Assembly: GCA_025769875.1 (NCBI GenBank)
Contig: JAGFNK010000259.1
Location: 1-64,000, forward strand
DNA from: Russula earlei
Taxonomy: Eukaryota; Basidiomycota; Agaricomycetes; Russulales; Russulaceae
Direction: 5' to 3'
Length of the DNA: 64,000 nucleotides
The notes below the pieces were generated by a model. It made no database searches. It saw only the letters and a program-made list of their open reading frames with translations, and was not told where the DNA came from. The translations under genes and the position numbers were made by a program. Below are positions 10,602-21,040 of this stretch, piece by piece (positions within the stretch are counted from its first letter, which is position 1; every line of letters begins with the position of its first letter).

Positions 10602-11195
10602 TGTTGTGATCTACCCCTTTTTCGGTTCGTCCCTGTTTTACTTCCTATTGTTCCCTACCTTTCACCCTCATATCCTTAGTTACCATTTCATCCCTTGATG
10701 TTGATGGCCTCTTATTGTTTCACTTGTTGTGTTTCACCTATTGTTTGAGCTCCTTTTGCTACTGGATTAGTATTATCTATTGTTCCACATATGGTACTGT
10801 ACAGCCTTGCTAGATACAGTATTTAAGCGCCTGTAGAAGCTGGGGAATGCCCCAAGCTTAGCTTTGTCCCATTTCCTGTTGCATCCCTTGCCCTGTACTG
10901 TCTCTCAAATCACAACTTGCTTATGCTGGCCTACACTCTGCTTGACCTGAGCACACCTCAAGGAACCCTTGTGTTCCTCTTCCTCCTCTGCCTCTCTCTC
11001 ATCGTCCTCCTCTTCTGTGAAACCAGGAGATCGGCTCTGTCTGCAGACTGAGTCATTACTTGACTCAGCCTTGAGATGCTAAACCTTTGACCCAGTCTCC
11101 TTGAGCCGGCCCCACTGAAATCCTTGAACCAAGTCACAGGGACTTGGCCCCACTGAACTTTGAGCTAACGCTCTTACGGCCGCAACGCTGTAACA
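10602..11195 (+). repeat. LTR-B (B1), 5' LTR of GyB
   Basis: 594 bp, TGTTGTGATCTACC to GCTGTAACA. Directly after it come a self-complementary primer site and an open gag frame, so it is a 5' LTR. The flanks CAAGG (10597-10601) and CAAGC (11196-11200) look like an imperfect target duplication, but the second is better explained as the start of the primer site. The element inserted in the Helitron gene. A strong hairpin (AGCTGGGGAATGCCCCAAGCT) sits next to the predicted transcript start. Confidence 0.85.
10820..10864 (+). promoter_or_regulatory. LTR-B core promoter and predicted transcript start
   Basis: TATTTAAGC begins at 10820; AAGCTTAGCTT at 10854-10864 lies 34 nt downstream and is exactly complementary to the primer site at 11197-11207. 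The start site is inferred from this spacing. Confidence 0.55.
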
Positions 11196-11196
11196 C

Positions 11197-11207
11197 AAGC
11201 TAAGCTT
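11197..11207 (+). other. GyB primer-binding site, self-priming type
   Basis: AAGCTAAGCTT, one base after the LTR, is the reverse complement of AAGCTTAGCTT in the LTR (10854-10864). Complementarity is exactly 11 nt and stops on both sides. It uses a different sequence from GyA but the same geometry, which supports a shared self-priming mechanism. Confidence 0.7.
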
Positions 11208-13489
11208 TCCTACTCCATTCTGGAGATCAACCTTGAGCTACCATTGAACCGTTGGGTCCGCATCCAACCCAGACCATCCTCAGACCTTCCCAAACATGTT
11301 GTAGGAACTGCCACTTGGGACAGCTTTCACACCTTCCTCTGTTATGTCACCACTGAAAACAACGAAGAACTACCAGTTGAATTCATCAACAATCGTTGGT
11401 TCGAACTATGACTTAGAAGAGGACAGCTCTACACTCACCTAGACCTAGAACTCCTCAGAAACAGCCTTGGATTAGGCTACTGGAGGGAAAACGACCCTCT
11501 CTATGAACCACCTTCAGAAACAGAAGCCTCTTCTACAGAAGGCAACCCCCCTGAACCAGAAAACATCGTCGAAACTCAGACACCCTTTGAATCCCCTACA
11601 TTAGAACCAGAGAACCTTCCTGAAAATCAGGAATTCATTGAAACCCCAGAACTCGAACCGCAGAACCCCCCTGAACCTATTATGGCAGCACAACCCCAAG
11701 TCGCTGTACAACCACCCCAGATCGCCTGCTCAAGCCCCTCAGATGGCCGCCCAGGCCCCCCCAGTCATCGTCCCACCCCAAGCAGCTGCCCCAGCACCAC
11801 AAGGCACTAACGGGTCCCTCAGTGGTAAAGAACCTATGGCTTTCACAGGGGAAAGAAACAAAACAAAATGTTTTATCATGGAATTCAACTTGTACTGGGG
11901 CCTCAATGATGACAAGGCAGTAATGATTTCCCCTTTTAAACAAACAATGCTGGCCCTCTCCTACATTCAAGGGGAAAAAGTCAAAGAATGGGTTAACTCA
12001 CAAGCAACTGCACTCAGGGAAAAAGTAAACAGGACCCAAAACCCCGTTAACAGGATGAACGATGTTACGAACCGAGGCCAAGTCCTGGCCGAAGATTGTC
12101 CTATTTTACTCAAGAAGAACCTCTCTCACTTTGCATTGCCAACTCCCTTCCATTTTCTGGGCTATTCCCCCTGCGGTACAAGATATTGCTATTGCAAAGG
12201 CACTATAACACGACCAGGCACCAGTTTCCTAATCGGGTAATCATCGCGTGGCAGCCACATGGCCACTCAGCCACCATGGACCCAAAACAGCGGCACAAAC
12301 TCTCACAAACTGTTGCATAAATCATCTGACGTCATCAAGGCTCCAATGACATCATGGCTGACTGAGCAACTCCACAGTGACCTCATAGGCTCACTAAGCG
12401 CTCCACAGTGACATCATAATGATGTCATCGCTCCACAATGATCAGTAATGCGCTCAGTAAGCCTGAAAGTTGACACAAGCAAGTTTATGCCTCTGTAGCC
12501 CTATTGGATGGTACCAAAGAGTCCAGAATAGTCCCAGTGCTTTGTAATCGACCCTGTATACTGTATATAAGCCCCAATGAAGCATGGCAGTCGTCAGACG
12601 TCCATGATACTCTCCTCTTCCTGGGTACTCCCCTGCGACCGCTCAGTTAAAGATCCTTCGTCCCAAGGTATTCAGTTCGACCGCCTGTTAAGCCCCTCTT
12701 CACTGGCTTCTAACCTCGCCTCTGCCTCCGTAACGACCAGTCCCAATCTGGTATTCTGTCTTTGCCTGTCTCTGCAAGCCTCCCGCTACATCTGTTCCAC
12801 CTTGCCACCTCTCCTGACACCGATCAGTACTGTCTGACAACAAGATATGGAATACTTGTCCAGACTCACATGATTCACAATACTGCGGAGAAGAAATGCC
12901 AGCAGCATTGTCAAACACATAATGAAGGACTCCCTCGATGATTATATCTCCACCTTTGAACAACTTTCTGAACAAAACATGGTGGCCAGAACACAGACGG
13001 TTCTCCACTATCGAGAGCTTCAAAAATGGCCTAAAAATCGGACTCTATTGCGCAATCTTGAATAGAGATGTCTGGCCCACCACTCTTCAAGAATGGAAGG
13101 AGGAGGCTAGAAGACAGCATCGATGATTTATCACCATCAGGGAGAAACTTAAAGGGAAAACTACATACTCCCCCTCAGAACACAAATCCCATCACCCTGA
13201 CCACATGCAAGTAGACTCCACCAAATCCAACTTCAAGAAACTTACCGAAGAAGAAAGGAAACAATTGGCAAAAGAGGGACGTTGCTTCCGCTGCCGAGAA
13301 AAGGGCCACCTCAGCTGGGAGTGCCCCAAAAATACTGCCCCCACTGCCTCCAAGGCACGTACTACCGAACCAACCCCAGAACCACCTAGGGAGGAAGAAG
13401 CCTCCACTATGGTGGCCCACATAAAAACATTACCAGCGGAGGATAGAGCCAAACTTTGGGACCTCATCCTCAAGGAGGATTCTCTCTAG
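11208..13489 (+). pseudogene. GyB gag, interrupted by LTR-A
   Basis: Capsid/nucleocapsid gene. The N-terminal part (about 11205-11640) reads through one stop (EFINNRWFEL*LRRGQLYTHL), then a Pro/Glu-rich linker, then the capsid start (EPMAFTGERNKTKCFIMEFNLYW written here only in part: KTKCFIMEFNLYW), SYIQGEKVKEWVNSQAT, and NRMND at 12060. An LTR-A copy follows (12063-12839). The capsid resumes (LDDYISTFEQLSEQ, about 12930) with frameshifts, and a perfect CCHC knuckle ends it (CFRCREKGHLSWEC, about 13287-13328). Nucleocapsid function would be RNA packaging. Confidence 0.85.
12063..12839 (+). repeat. LTR-A (A2), solo-like, in GyB gag
   Basis: 777 bp, TGTTACGAACC to CTGTCTGACA, somewhat shorter than the other LTR-A copies (about 828 bp) because of small deletions near the 3' end. 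No internal GyA sequence adjoins it. The flanks AACGA and ACAAG do not form a clear duplication. Gag coding resumes on the far side, so it is an insertion. Confidence 0.85.
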
Positions 13490-13499
13490 GCCAAGGTAC

Positions 13500-15363
13500 A
13501 ACAGTTGGTACTAAGGCCCAAATAGATACCATTGTCCAACATAAAGAAAACTCAATGAAAGTTCCCTTTATGATCACAACAAATGGAAAGACTGGCCAAG
13601 CGCTCCTAGATAGTGGAGTGACAGAAAACTTCGTTAGCCAAGGAATTGTGGAAAAATTACAAATTCCACTTCAAACTCTCAGAACCCCCAGACCCATCAT
13701 CAATGTGGATGGCACCAGTAACCAAGGAGGAGCACTAACCCATTATGCTCATATGGCCGTATGCCATGGCCCCACCACATGACTTCTCACCTTTTACGTT
13801 ACAAATTTGGGAGAAGATAGAATGATCCTTGGCTATCCCTTCCTAAAAGCGTTAAACCCACTTATCAACTGGAGCACTGGTCGCCTAAGAAACCACCTAG
13901 GGGTCCTTCTCACCCCCGTACCCTTAGCTAAAACACCAAGAATACGGGTTGCACAAATAAGAGCAACTATCATTCCCCCTGAATATTTACAACATCAGAA
14001 GGTCTTCTCAGAAGAAGCAGCCAAACGACTCCCACCCAGTCAAGGAGAACTCGACTTCAGAATCACCCTGAAACCAGACGCCCCCAAGTTCCTTGATTGT
14101 CGAACTTACCCACTCCCCCAGAATGAGAAACAAGAACTATCAAAGCAAATACAAGAAGACCTAGCCAAGGGTTTCATCAAAGACGGAGTCTCAGATTTTG
14201 TATCTCCTGTCTTCTTTGTCCAGAAGAAAGACAGCACCGCCCTGCGAATGGTAGTAGACTACCAAAAGCTCAACAACGCCATGGTCCCTGACTACCATGC
14301 CTTACCAAACATGGAAGAACAATTGCACCAATTAAGGGGCAAAACCACCTTTAGCAAATTCGACGTCAGAGCTGGCTACAACAACATCCTGATCCACCCA
14401 GAAGATCGACACAAAGGCACCTTCAAAACCCAGTTTGGCACCTTTGTCCCCACGGTAATGGGCTTCAGCTTTACCAATGCCCCAGCAGCTTTCCAATGAG
14501 CAATGAACCACACCCTCCGACCCTGGCTTCTAAAGTACCCAGAGAACACCTGCAACTATCTAGATGATGTAGCAATAGCCACAGGTTCAGGAGAAGAACA
14601 CCTTCACCAACAAATCACACATGAATTCCTTGACCTTCTCGAAAGAGACTCTTATTTTCAAAAGGCATCCAAATGTGCCTTTGAACAAAAAGAAATCGAC
14701 TTCCTGGGTTTCTGAATTAACCAAGGAACCCTCAAAATCAACCCCATCAAAATGGACATCCTCAAAAACTGGCTGAGACCCCCCAATAACCTGAAACAAG
14801 TACAACAAATCATGGGCGCCCTCAATTACCAACGACCATTTATCCGAGACTTCACAAAAATAGCTCACCCCATTTTTTCCACGATCAAGAAAGGAACCCC
14901 CTTCCTCTGGACCCCAGAAGTGACCACAGCCCTAGAAGTATTGATATTGGCAGTCTGCGATGACCCTGAACTCTACACTGCCAACCCTGACCTCCCATAC
15001 GAATTAGAAACTGATGCCTCACAATTCGCCACTGGAGCAATCCTCTTCCAAAAAGATCAAAGAGGAAAAAGGAAGATGATTGGGAATATGTCACATGCAT
15101 TCAATGAAGCAGAAAGGAACTACCTGGTTTGGGATAGAGAATTCCTGGCTCTGATTCTTGCACTCCAACACTGGCAATACCTATTGGTCGGAACTAAACA
15201 CCCCATTAAGATTTTTATGGACCATGCCAACCTAGCTCACTATTGGCTCCCCCACAAAATCAACCGAAGGATTGCCAGATATATCTCAACACTCGCAGAT
15301 TACCACTCTGAAATCCACCACAAACCCGGAACCTCCAATCGCATGGACTCTCTCTCACGATGA
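13500..15363 (+). pseudogene. GyB protease, reverse transcriptase and RNase H
   Basis: Pol domains in order. Aspartic protease with the catalytic triad in ALLDSGVTENFV (about 13604-13640). RT from about 14030 with the fingers/palm motifs FFVQKKDSTALRMVVDYQKL, FSKFDVRAGYNNI, MGFSFTNAPAAFQ, and the active-site box YLDDVAIA (about 14560). RNase H with ETDASQFATGAIL, WDREFLALI and FMDHANLAHY, supplying the acidic residues. Stops interrupt it at 14497 (FQ*AMN) and 14713 (GF*INQG); both are TGA at positions where the family carries Arg. Essentially full length, recently disabled. Confidence 0.93.
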
Positions 15364-15379
15364 CCTGACCACAATGATG

Positions 15380-16565
15380 GGTCAGGAGATAACCAGAACA
15401 TCACAGCACTTCCTGACAAACTTTTCATTCACACACTTCACACTGAGGACCTCTATACCCAAGTCCTAACTGAACAAAAAAACCAAAAATCAGATCTCCT
15501 CATGTGGAAGACCAAACATGGTCTTCAGAAAGAAGAAGGCGCACTATTCAAAGATGGGAAATTGGTGGTACCATATCGAGAACCCCTCTTATGAAAGATT
15601 TTACATACCTACCACGACAGTATCCTCAGTGGACATACAGGAAATGCCTGAACCCTGTATTCAATTCAAGAATCCCTCTGGTGGCCGAAAATGGCCTACT
15701 TCATCAGGGACTACATTTGAGGCTGCACCACCTGTCAAGCCAACAAGACTTCCACACACCCAACTTGTCCCCCAATTTACCCGATTCCCCCTGAATTTCA
15801 GAAACCATTTCAAACCATAGCAGTTGATTGGATCGTCGATCTTCCACTATCAGAAGAAAACAACACTATCATGACCATCACCGACCCATGACTCTACCAA
15901 AGCAGCAATATTTATACCATGTTGTAAGGACATGGGAACCCTAGCAATGGCCAAATTATTCTTGCGACATGCCTTCCCTTGGACTGGAGTCCCTTCAAAA
16001 ATCATTTCTGATTGCAACCCTCAATTCACCTCCGACCTATTCAAGGAAATCTCTCGAATTCTGGGGATCAACCAGAATCTGAGCACCACCTATCACCCTC
16101 AAACCAATGGGCAATCTGAACGAACCAATCAAACTCTAGAAATGTATCTCCGCATCTACACTGGAGAAAAAAAACAAGAGGAATGGGTACACTGGCTCCC
16201 CATAGCTCAATACCATTTCAACGCCCATAAATCCACAACCACCAAATGAACCCCCTACAAATTACTCATTGGCTTCAACCCACAAGGACTTGGTATCCAG
16301 CTGAAATCAAAATTCCCAGGAGTTCAGGAACAACTCCAAGCCCTGAAAGACATGCAAGAATCGGCCCAAGAAGCAATGAAAAAGGCACAAACTACTTGGG
16401 TGAAGGAAACTAAGTTCAAAGGATTTAAAGAAGGACAGAAGGTCTGGTTAGAAGGAACTAACTTAAAAACCCCCCATCAGTTTCAGAAGTTCCATCCCAA
16501 GCGGTTCAGACCTTTTGTCATCACCAAGAAAATTTCACATGTCGCTTATCAACTTTGCCTTCCTC
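15380..16565 (+). pseudogene. GyB integrase, heavily broken
   Basis: Integrase follows RNase H. The zinc-binding HHCC region is visible with stops (HTYHDSILSGHTGNA; CTTCQANKT). The catalytic core has IAVDWIVDLPLS (first Asp), IISDCNPQFTSDLF (second Asp) and TNGQSERTNQTLE (Glu). The C-terminal part is at about 16350-16560 (GQKVWLEGTNLKTP, KRFRPFVITKKISHVAYQL). There is no chromodomain before the sequence switches to GyA at about 16570. Frameshifts and TGA stops are frequent. Confidence 0.85.
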
Positions 16566-16571
16566 CCCCAA

Positions 16572-17940
16572 ACAAGCCTCTCAACGCCTTCCTGCTCACC
16601 AACCATGGGACCATGCAATCAATCTGAAACCAGGGATCGCCCAATGCGATTCCGGTATCTATCAACTTACCCCTAAAGAACTACAAGCCCTAAAGGAATA
16701 CTTAGATGAACACTTGAAAAGAGGCACTATCTGACCATCAAAAGCAGCTATTGCCAGCCCATTCTTCTTTGTAGAAAAGAAAGGAGGAAATCTATGACCA
16801 GTACAAGACTACAGAGCCCTGAATACAGCAACTGTCAAAGATGCGTATCCACTACCCTTGATTCCTGAACTAATCAACAAACTCCAAGGAGCCCAATACT
16901 TTACCAAGTTTGACGTACAATGGGGATACAATAATATCCACCTAAGAGAGGGCGATGAACACCTTGCAGCATTCAAGACACCATTAGGACTCTTCGAACC
17001 ATTGATAATGACATTTGGTCTCTGCAACGCCCCAGCCACTTTCCAATGCTTTATGAACACCATCCTACCAAAATACATTGCCACTGAACGAGTGGTCGTT
17101 TACCTAGATGATATACTAATCATGGCACAAACCTTGAATGAACTAGATAACTGGACACACAAGGTCCTAAAGACACTTCAAGACCATGACTTATACTTGA
17201 AACCAGAGAAATGTGCTTTTCAACAAACCTTTATTAGTTACCTAGGCATCAATATCTCCCAAGGATGAATATCCATGGACCAAGACAAGTTAATAGGCAT
17301 TACAAAGTGGCCTACTCCAACCAATGTTACAGAAGTACAGCATTTCTAGGATTTTGCAACTTCTATCGGCGATTTATCCACCAATACTCATGAATGGCAT
17401 GACCCTTGTTTAATCTAACAAAGAAAGAACACCCCTTTAAATCGGAAGACAATGAAGAACAAGCATTCAGAAAATTAATCCAAGCGTTTACAACAGCCCC
17501 AGTCCTCATGTTACCTGATCATACTAAACCATTTTGACTCATCTGCAATGCAAGTGACTTTGCAGTGGGCGCAATCTTGGAACAACCTGATGAATTTAAC
17601 AGATACTGTATCACCCAATAGCCTATTTTTTGAAATCTTTGGACCCCGCACAACGAAATTACATGATCTATGATAAAGAACTCCTTGCCATCGTCTCAGC
17701 CCTCTGGCATTTCCAACACTACCTTGAAGGTGCTACATATCCCATTGATCTATGGATGGACCACAATAATTTGACATACTTCATGACAAAACAAAAACTC
17801 ACGTGACAACAAGCCCAATGGGCACTCCTTCTCAGCAATTTCGACTTTACCATCACCCATCACCCAGGAACTATGAACAAAGCAGACGGTCTGTCCAGGT
17901 GGCCAGACTTTAAAGAGGGGATACAAAATGAAAACGATGG
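16572..17940 (+). pseudogene. GyA RT and RNase H, 5'-truncated, fused to GyB
   Basis: Begins in the region just before RT (NLKPGIAQCDSGIYQLTPKE), matching the minus-strand GyA at 42200-42290; gag and protease are absent. RT: FFFVEKKGGNL, FTKFDVQWGYNNIHL, FGLCNAPATFQ, VVVYLDDILIMAQ. RNase [37 protein letters not shown]; the first catalytic Asp has become Asn (CDAS in the 41.3-kb copy). TGA stops at about 16733, 16796, 17266, 17536, 17804 and 18026; the copy at 38-45 kb has CGA at two of them ([14 protein letters not shown]). Confidence 0.92.
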
Positions 17941-18049
17941 ACAGGTGCTCCTAGATGACAAATATTTTAAAATTAGAGCAACACGTGCCTCTACTACAGA
18001 ACCAATTGGTGACCAAGAACTTTGACAACAACTGCAATCTAGCAAAGAC

Positions 18050-19489
18050 TACGACCCAGAAGTATCTAACACGTTAGCAATCATTATAAAGAGTGGACCA
18101 AGACGATTATCCAAAGGCTTACAAGACTGGAACCTCAAAGATGGACTAATATTATTTAAAGGAAAAGTCTATATCCCAAACAATGACACCCTATGAAAGA
18201 AAATTCTGAAACTACATCATGACTCCCTCACCACTGGGCATCCTGGCCAATGGAAAACTTACGAACTAATCAGTCGAAACTATTGGTGGCCAGGAATGCT
18301 AACCTATGTCAAAAGTTATGTAGATGGTTGTGCAATTTGCCAAAGCACAAAGAACCACCCAAAGACAGAAACACCCCTTGTACCAATTACACCAGCTGGA
18401 GAAGTATGGAAAAGCATCACCATGGACTTTATCACGGACCTACCAATTTCACAAGGCTTTGACAGCCTCCTAGTCATGGTAGATCAATTCAGCAAAGCAA
18501 TAATCATTACCCCTTGCCACAAGACAATCACAGCAGACGAGACAGCAACACTAATCATGAACAATGTCTGGAGAAGAATAGGCCTCCCAACACAAATAAT
18601 ATCAGACAGAGGCCCTCAATTCGCAGCAAAAGTTACTCAAGAACTATGGAAGAAATTAAATGTCAAGATATCATTGAGCACAGCATATCACCCACAGACA
18701 CATGGAGAAACCGAACAAGTTAACCAAGAACTAGAACAATACCTACAAATATTTTGCAACCACCAAGCAGACAATTGGGCAGAACTAATTCCCTTCATGG
18801 AGTTTGCACATAATGCCAGACAACACAGTGCTACAAACAAACCCCCTTTTGAGGTCTGGTATGGCTTTAACCCAACGTTTGCTCCACCCCTTGCCTTTAC
18901 ATCAAAGTTCCCTTCAATCCAAGAAAGACTAATGAGACTAAACCAGCTCAGAGAAGAAGTAGCTGCCTCCCTGAACCGAGCAACTGAGATCATGAAGCAA
19001 TCAGGACCTCAATCCTCCACATTTCGTTTTAAAGAAGGGGATCAAGTATGGTTGGAAGCCACAAATCTACGAACCACTCACCCAAAAGCAAAACTAGCCC
19101 CTCAACGCTATGGACCATTCAAGGTCATCACTGCCTATCCAGTAAACGTTCATCTCAAACTACCAAAGTCCTGGAAGATACACCCAGTTTTTCACCACTC
19201 TCTGATCAAACCTTATAAAGAAACCATTGCCCATGGCCCTAACTTCTCTAATCTGCCACCAGTACTAGTCGAAGGAGAAGAACAATACAAGGTAGAACAG
19301 ATCTTAAACTCTCAGCTCTCCCCAAATCGCAAAGGGATCCAATACCTAGTTAAATGGAAAGGGTACACTGCCACAGAAAATACTTGGGAACCAGCATCTA
19401 ACCTATCAAAAGCACAATTACTTGTTAAAGACTCCCATTGGAAATATCCAAAAGCACTTAAAATGATTCCCACCAGGAGTAACCCCTAA
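18050..19489 (+). pseudogene. GyA integrase with C-terminal chromodomain
   Basis: Integrase of a chromovirus-type Ty3/gypsy element. HHCC: KLHHDSLTTGHPGQW and CAICQSTKN. Catalytic D,D-35-[37 protein letters not shown]. After the GPY-like segment (QRYGPFKVITAYPVNVHLKL) comes a chromodomain at about 19285-19420 (YKVEQIL, IQYLVKWKGY, ENTWEPASNL), which in this group tethers integration to marked heterochromatin. The frame from 18296 to 19489 is open for 397 residues; only the first part is broken (TGA near 18196). Confidence 0.95.
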
Positions 19490-19718
19490 ACCAACAACTC
19501 TCATCATGACCTCTGTCGATGACTATCTTTATCCTTGTTACCAACAAACTTTTCAGAGAACCCCTGCAATCACATGCACTCAATCGACCACAGCTATCCC
19601 AAAAGCAATCCATAGAACAAGAGAGAACTCCCCACGAATGAACAGACTTCGACTTTTCATATGCAAACTACTCCACCTTCCAAAGAAACAAGTCCCTACC
19701 GTTGCAGGAGCAACAGGT

Positions 19719-19736
19719 CTATAAAGAGGGGATGAA
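19719..19736 (+). other. GyA polypurine tract
   Basis: CTATAAAGAGGGGATGAA directly before the 3' LTR. The same 18-mer occurs before the minus-strand 3' LTRs at 39130-39147 and 58637-58654. It is the plus-strand DNA primer site in the reverse transcription of LTR elements. Confidence 0.9.
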
Positions 19737-20564
19737 TGTTATGAACCAAGGCCAGGTCCTGGCCGTAGATGGTCCTATTTCACTCAAGAGAGACCTCTCT
19801 CACTTTGCATTACCAACTCCCTTCCATTTTCTGGGCTATCCCTCCTGCGGTGCAAGATATTGCTATTGCAAAGGCACTACAACACGACCAGGCACCCGTT
19901 TCCTAATCGGGTAATCATCGCGTGGCAGCCACATGGTCACCCAGCCACTAGGAACCCGAAACAGTGGCACAAACTCTTAGAAACTGTTGCATAACTCATC
20001 TGATGTCATCAAGGCTCCAATGACATCATGGCTGACTGAGCAACTCCACAGTGACCTCATAGGCTCACTAAGCGCTCCACAGTGACATCATAATGATGTC
20101 ATCACTCCACAATGATCAGTAATGCGCTCAGTAAGCCTAAAACTTGACACAAGCAAGTTTATGCCTCTGTGGTCCTATTGGATGGTACCAAAGAGTCTAG
20201 AATAGTCCCAGTTCTTTGTAATCGACCCTGTACACTGTATATACGCCCCAATGAAGTATGGCAGTCATCAGACTGTCCATTTGTGATACTCTCATCTTCC
20301 TGGGTACTCCCCTGCGACTGCTCAGTCTAAAGTCCTCCCTCGTCCTCAAGGTACTCTTCAACGACCACCTTGTTTAAAGTCCCTTGCTGCACTGGCCTCT
20401 ACTCTTCACCTCTGCCTCTTGCAACATGTACCAGTCCCCATCTGGTATCTTCTAGTCGTTTGGCTCATCCTCCTGCTCAACGCCATTTATGCCGCATACC
20501 GTCTGTTCCGACCCTTGCCCACCTGCTCCTGAGTCCTTAGTGATCAGCAGTACATGTCTTGACA
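19737..20564 (+). repeat. LTR-A (A3), 3' LTR of GyA
   Basis: 828 bp, TGTTATGAACC to GTCTTGACA, following the polypurine tract. TATA-like TATATACGC and CAGACTGTCCATTTG are present. This copy fixes LTR-A as the LTR of the chromodomain family. Confidence 0.92.
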
Positions 20565-20691
20565 CAGTCCCTCTCTGGTACCTCCTAGTCATTTGGCTTG
20601 TCCTCATTGGCAATAATGTCCACCACATCATCCAGAACTTTAGTCACACCTGCTCCTGAACCATAGTGGTCAGCAGTATGTATCCTTGACA
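20565..20691 (+). repeat. 3' remnant of a second LTR-A subtype
   Basis: CAGTCCCTCTCTGGTACC to ATCCTTGACA. It matches the end of the diverged LTR at 57794-58636 (reverse complement) better than the adjacent A3. GyA probably inserted into this older LTR. Confidence 0.75.
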
Positions 20692-20696
20692 GTCCC

Positions 20697-21040
20697 CTAT
20701 TTAATGGTGAAAAAGATGGGGCAAGCTATTTTGACAAAGTCACAAATAAATGGTCGTTGGCAATTGAGGGCACCCATGACTTGTTGTACTTGTTTTATAT
20801 TAAGTGGGGGTCTTGGCCAGTCTTTGAGGCCATCCATTTTGGCTGGATCAATTTTTAGTGTTCCTTGGTTGATCCTGAACCCCAGAAAATCAATTTCTTT
20901 TTGTTCAAAGGCACATTTGGAGGCTTTGAGAAAATATGAGTCCTTTTCAAGGAAATCAAGGAATTTGTGCATGATTTGTTGGTGAAGGTGTTCTTCTTGT
21001 TCTCCTGTGGCTATTGCCACATTGTCAAGGTAATTGCAGG
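20697..21040 (-). pseudogene. GyB RT/RNase H fragment
   Basis: About 115 codons related to the GyB region 14540-14880: CNYLDNVAIATGEQEEHLHQ, SYFLKASKCAFEQKEIDFLG, and the connection MGALNCQRPFICDFVKIA. The active box reads YLDN instead of YLDD. Truncated at both ends; the left end abuts an LTR-A remnant. Confidence 0.9.

Noticed and set aside
10597..11200. LTR-B1 as a solo LTR with target duplication CAAGG/CAAGC
   Set aside because: The right-hand CAAGC is the start of an 11-nt self-complementary primer site followed by an open gag frame, so this is a 5' LTR; the 4 of 5 match is probably chance.
12058..12844. Target duplication for LTR-A2
   Set aside because: AACGA and ACAAG cannot be matched without assuming several changes.
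19737..20691. One 955-bp 3' LTR with an internal tandem duplication
   Set aside because: The first 828 bp are a complete LTR-A ending TTGACA. The remaining 127 bp match the end of the diverged LTR at 57794-58636 better, so they belong to a second LTR.
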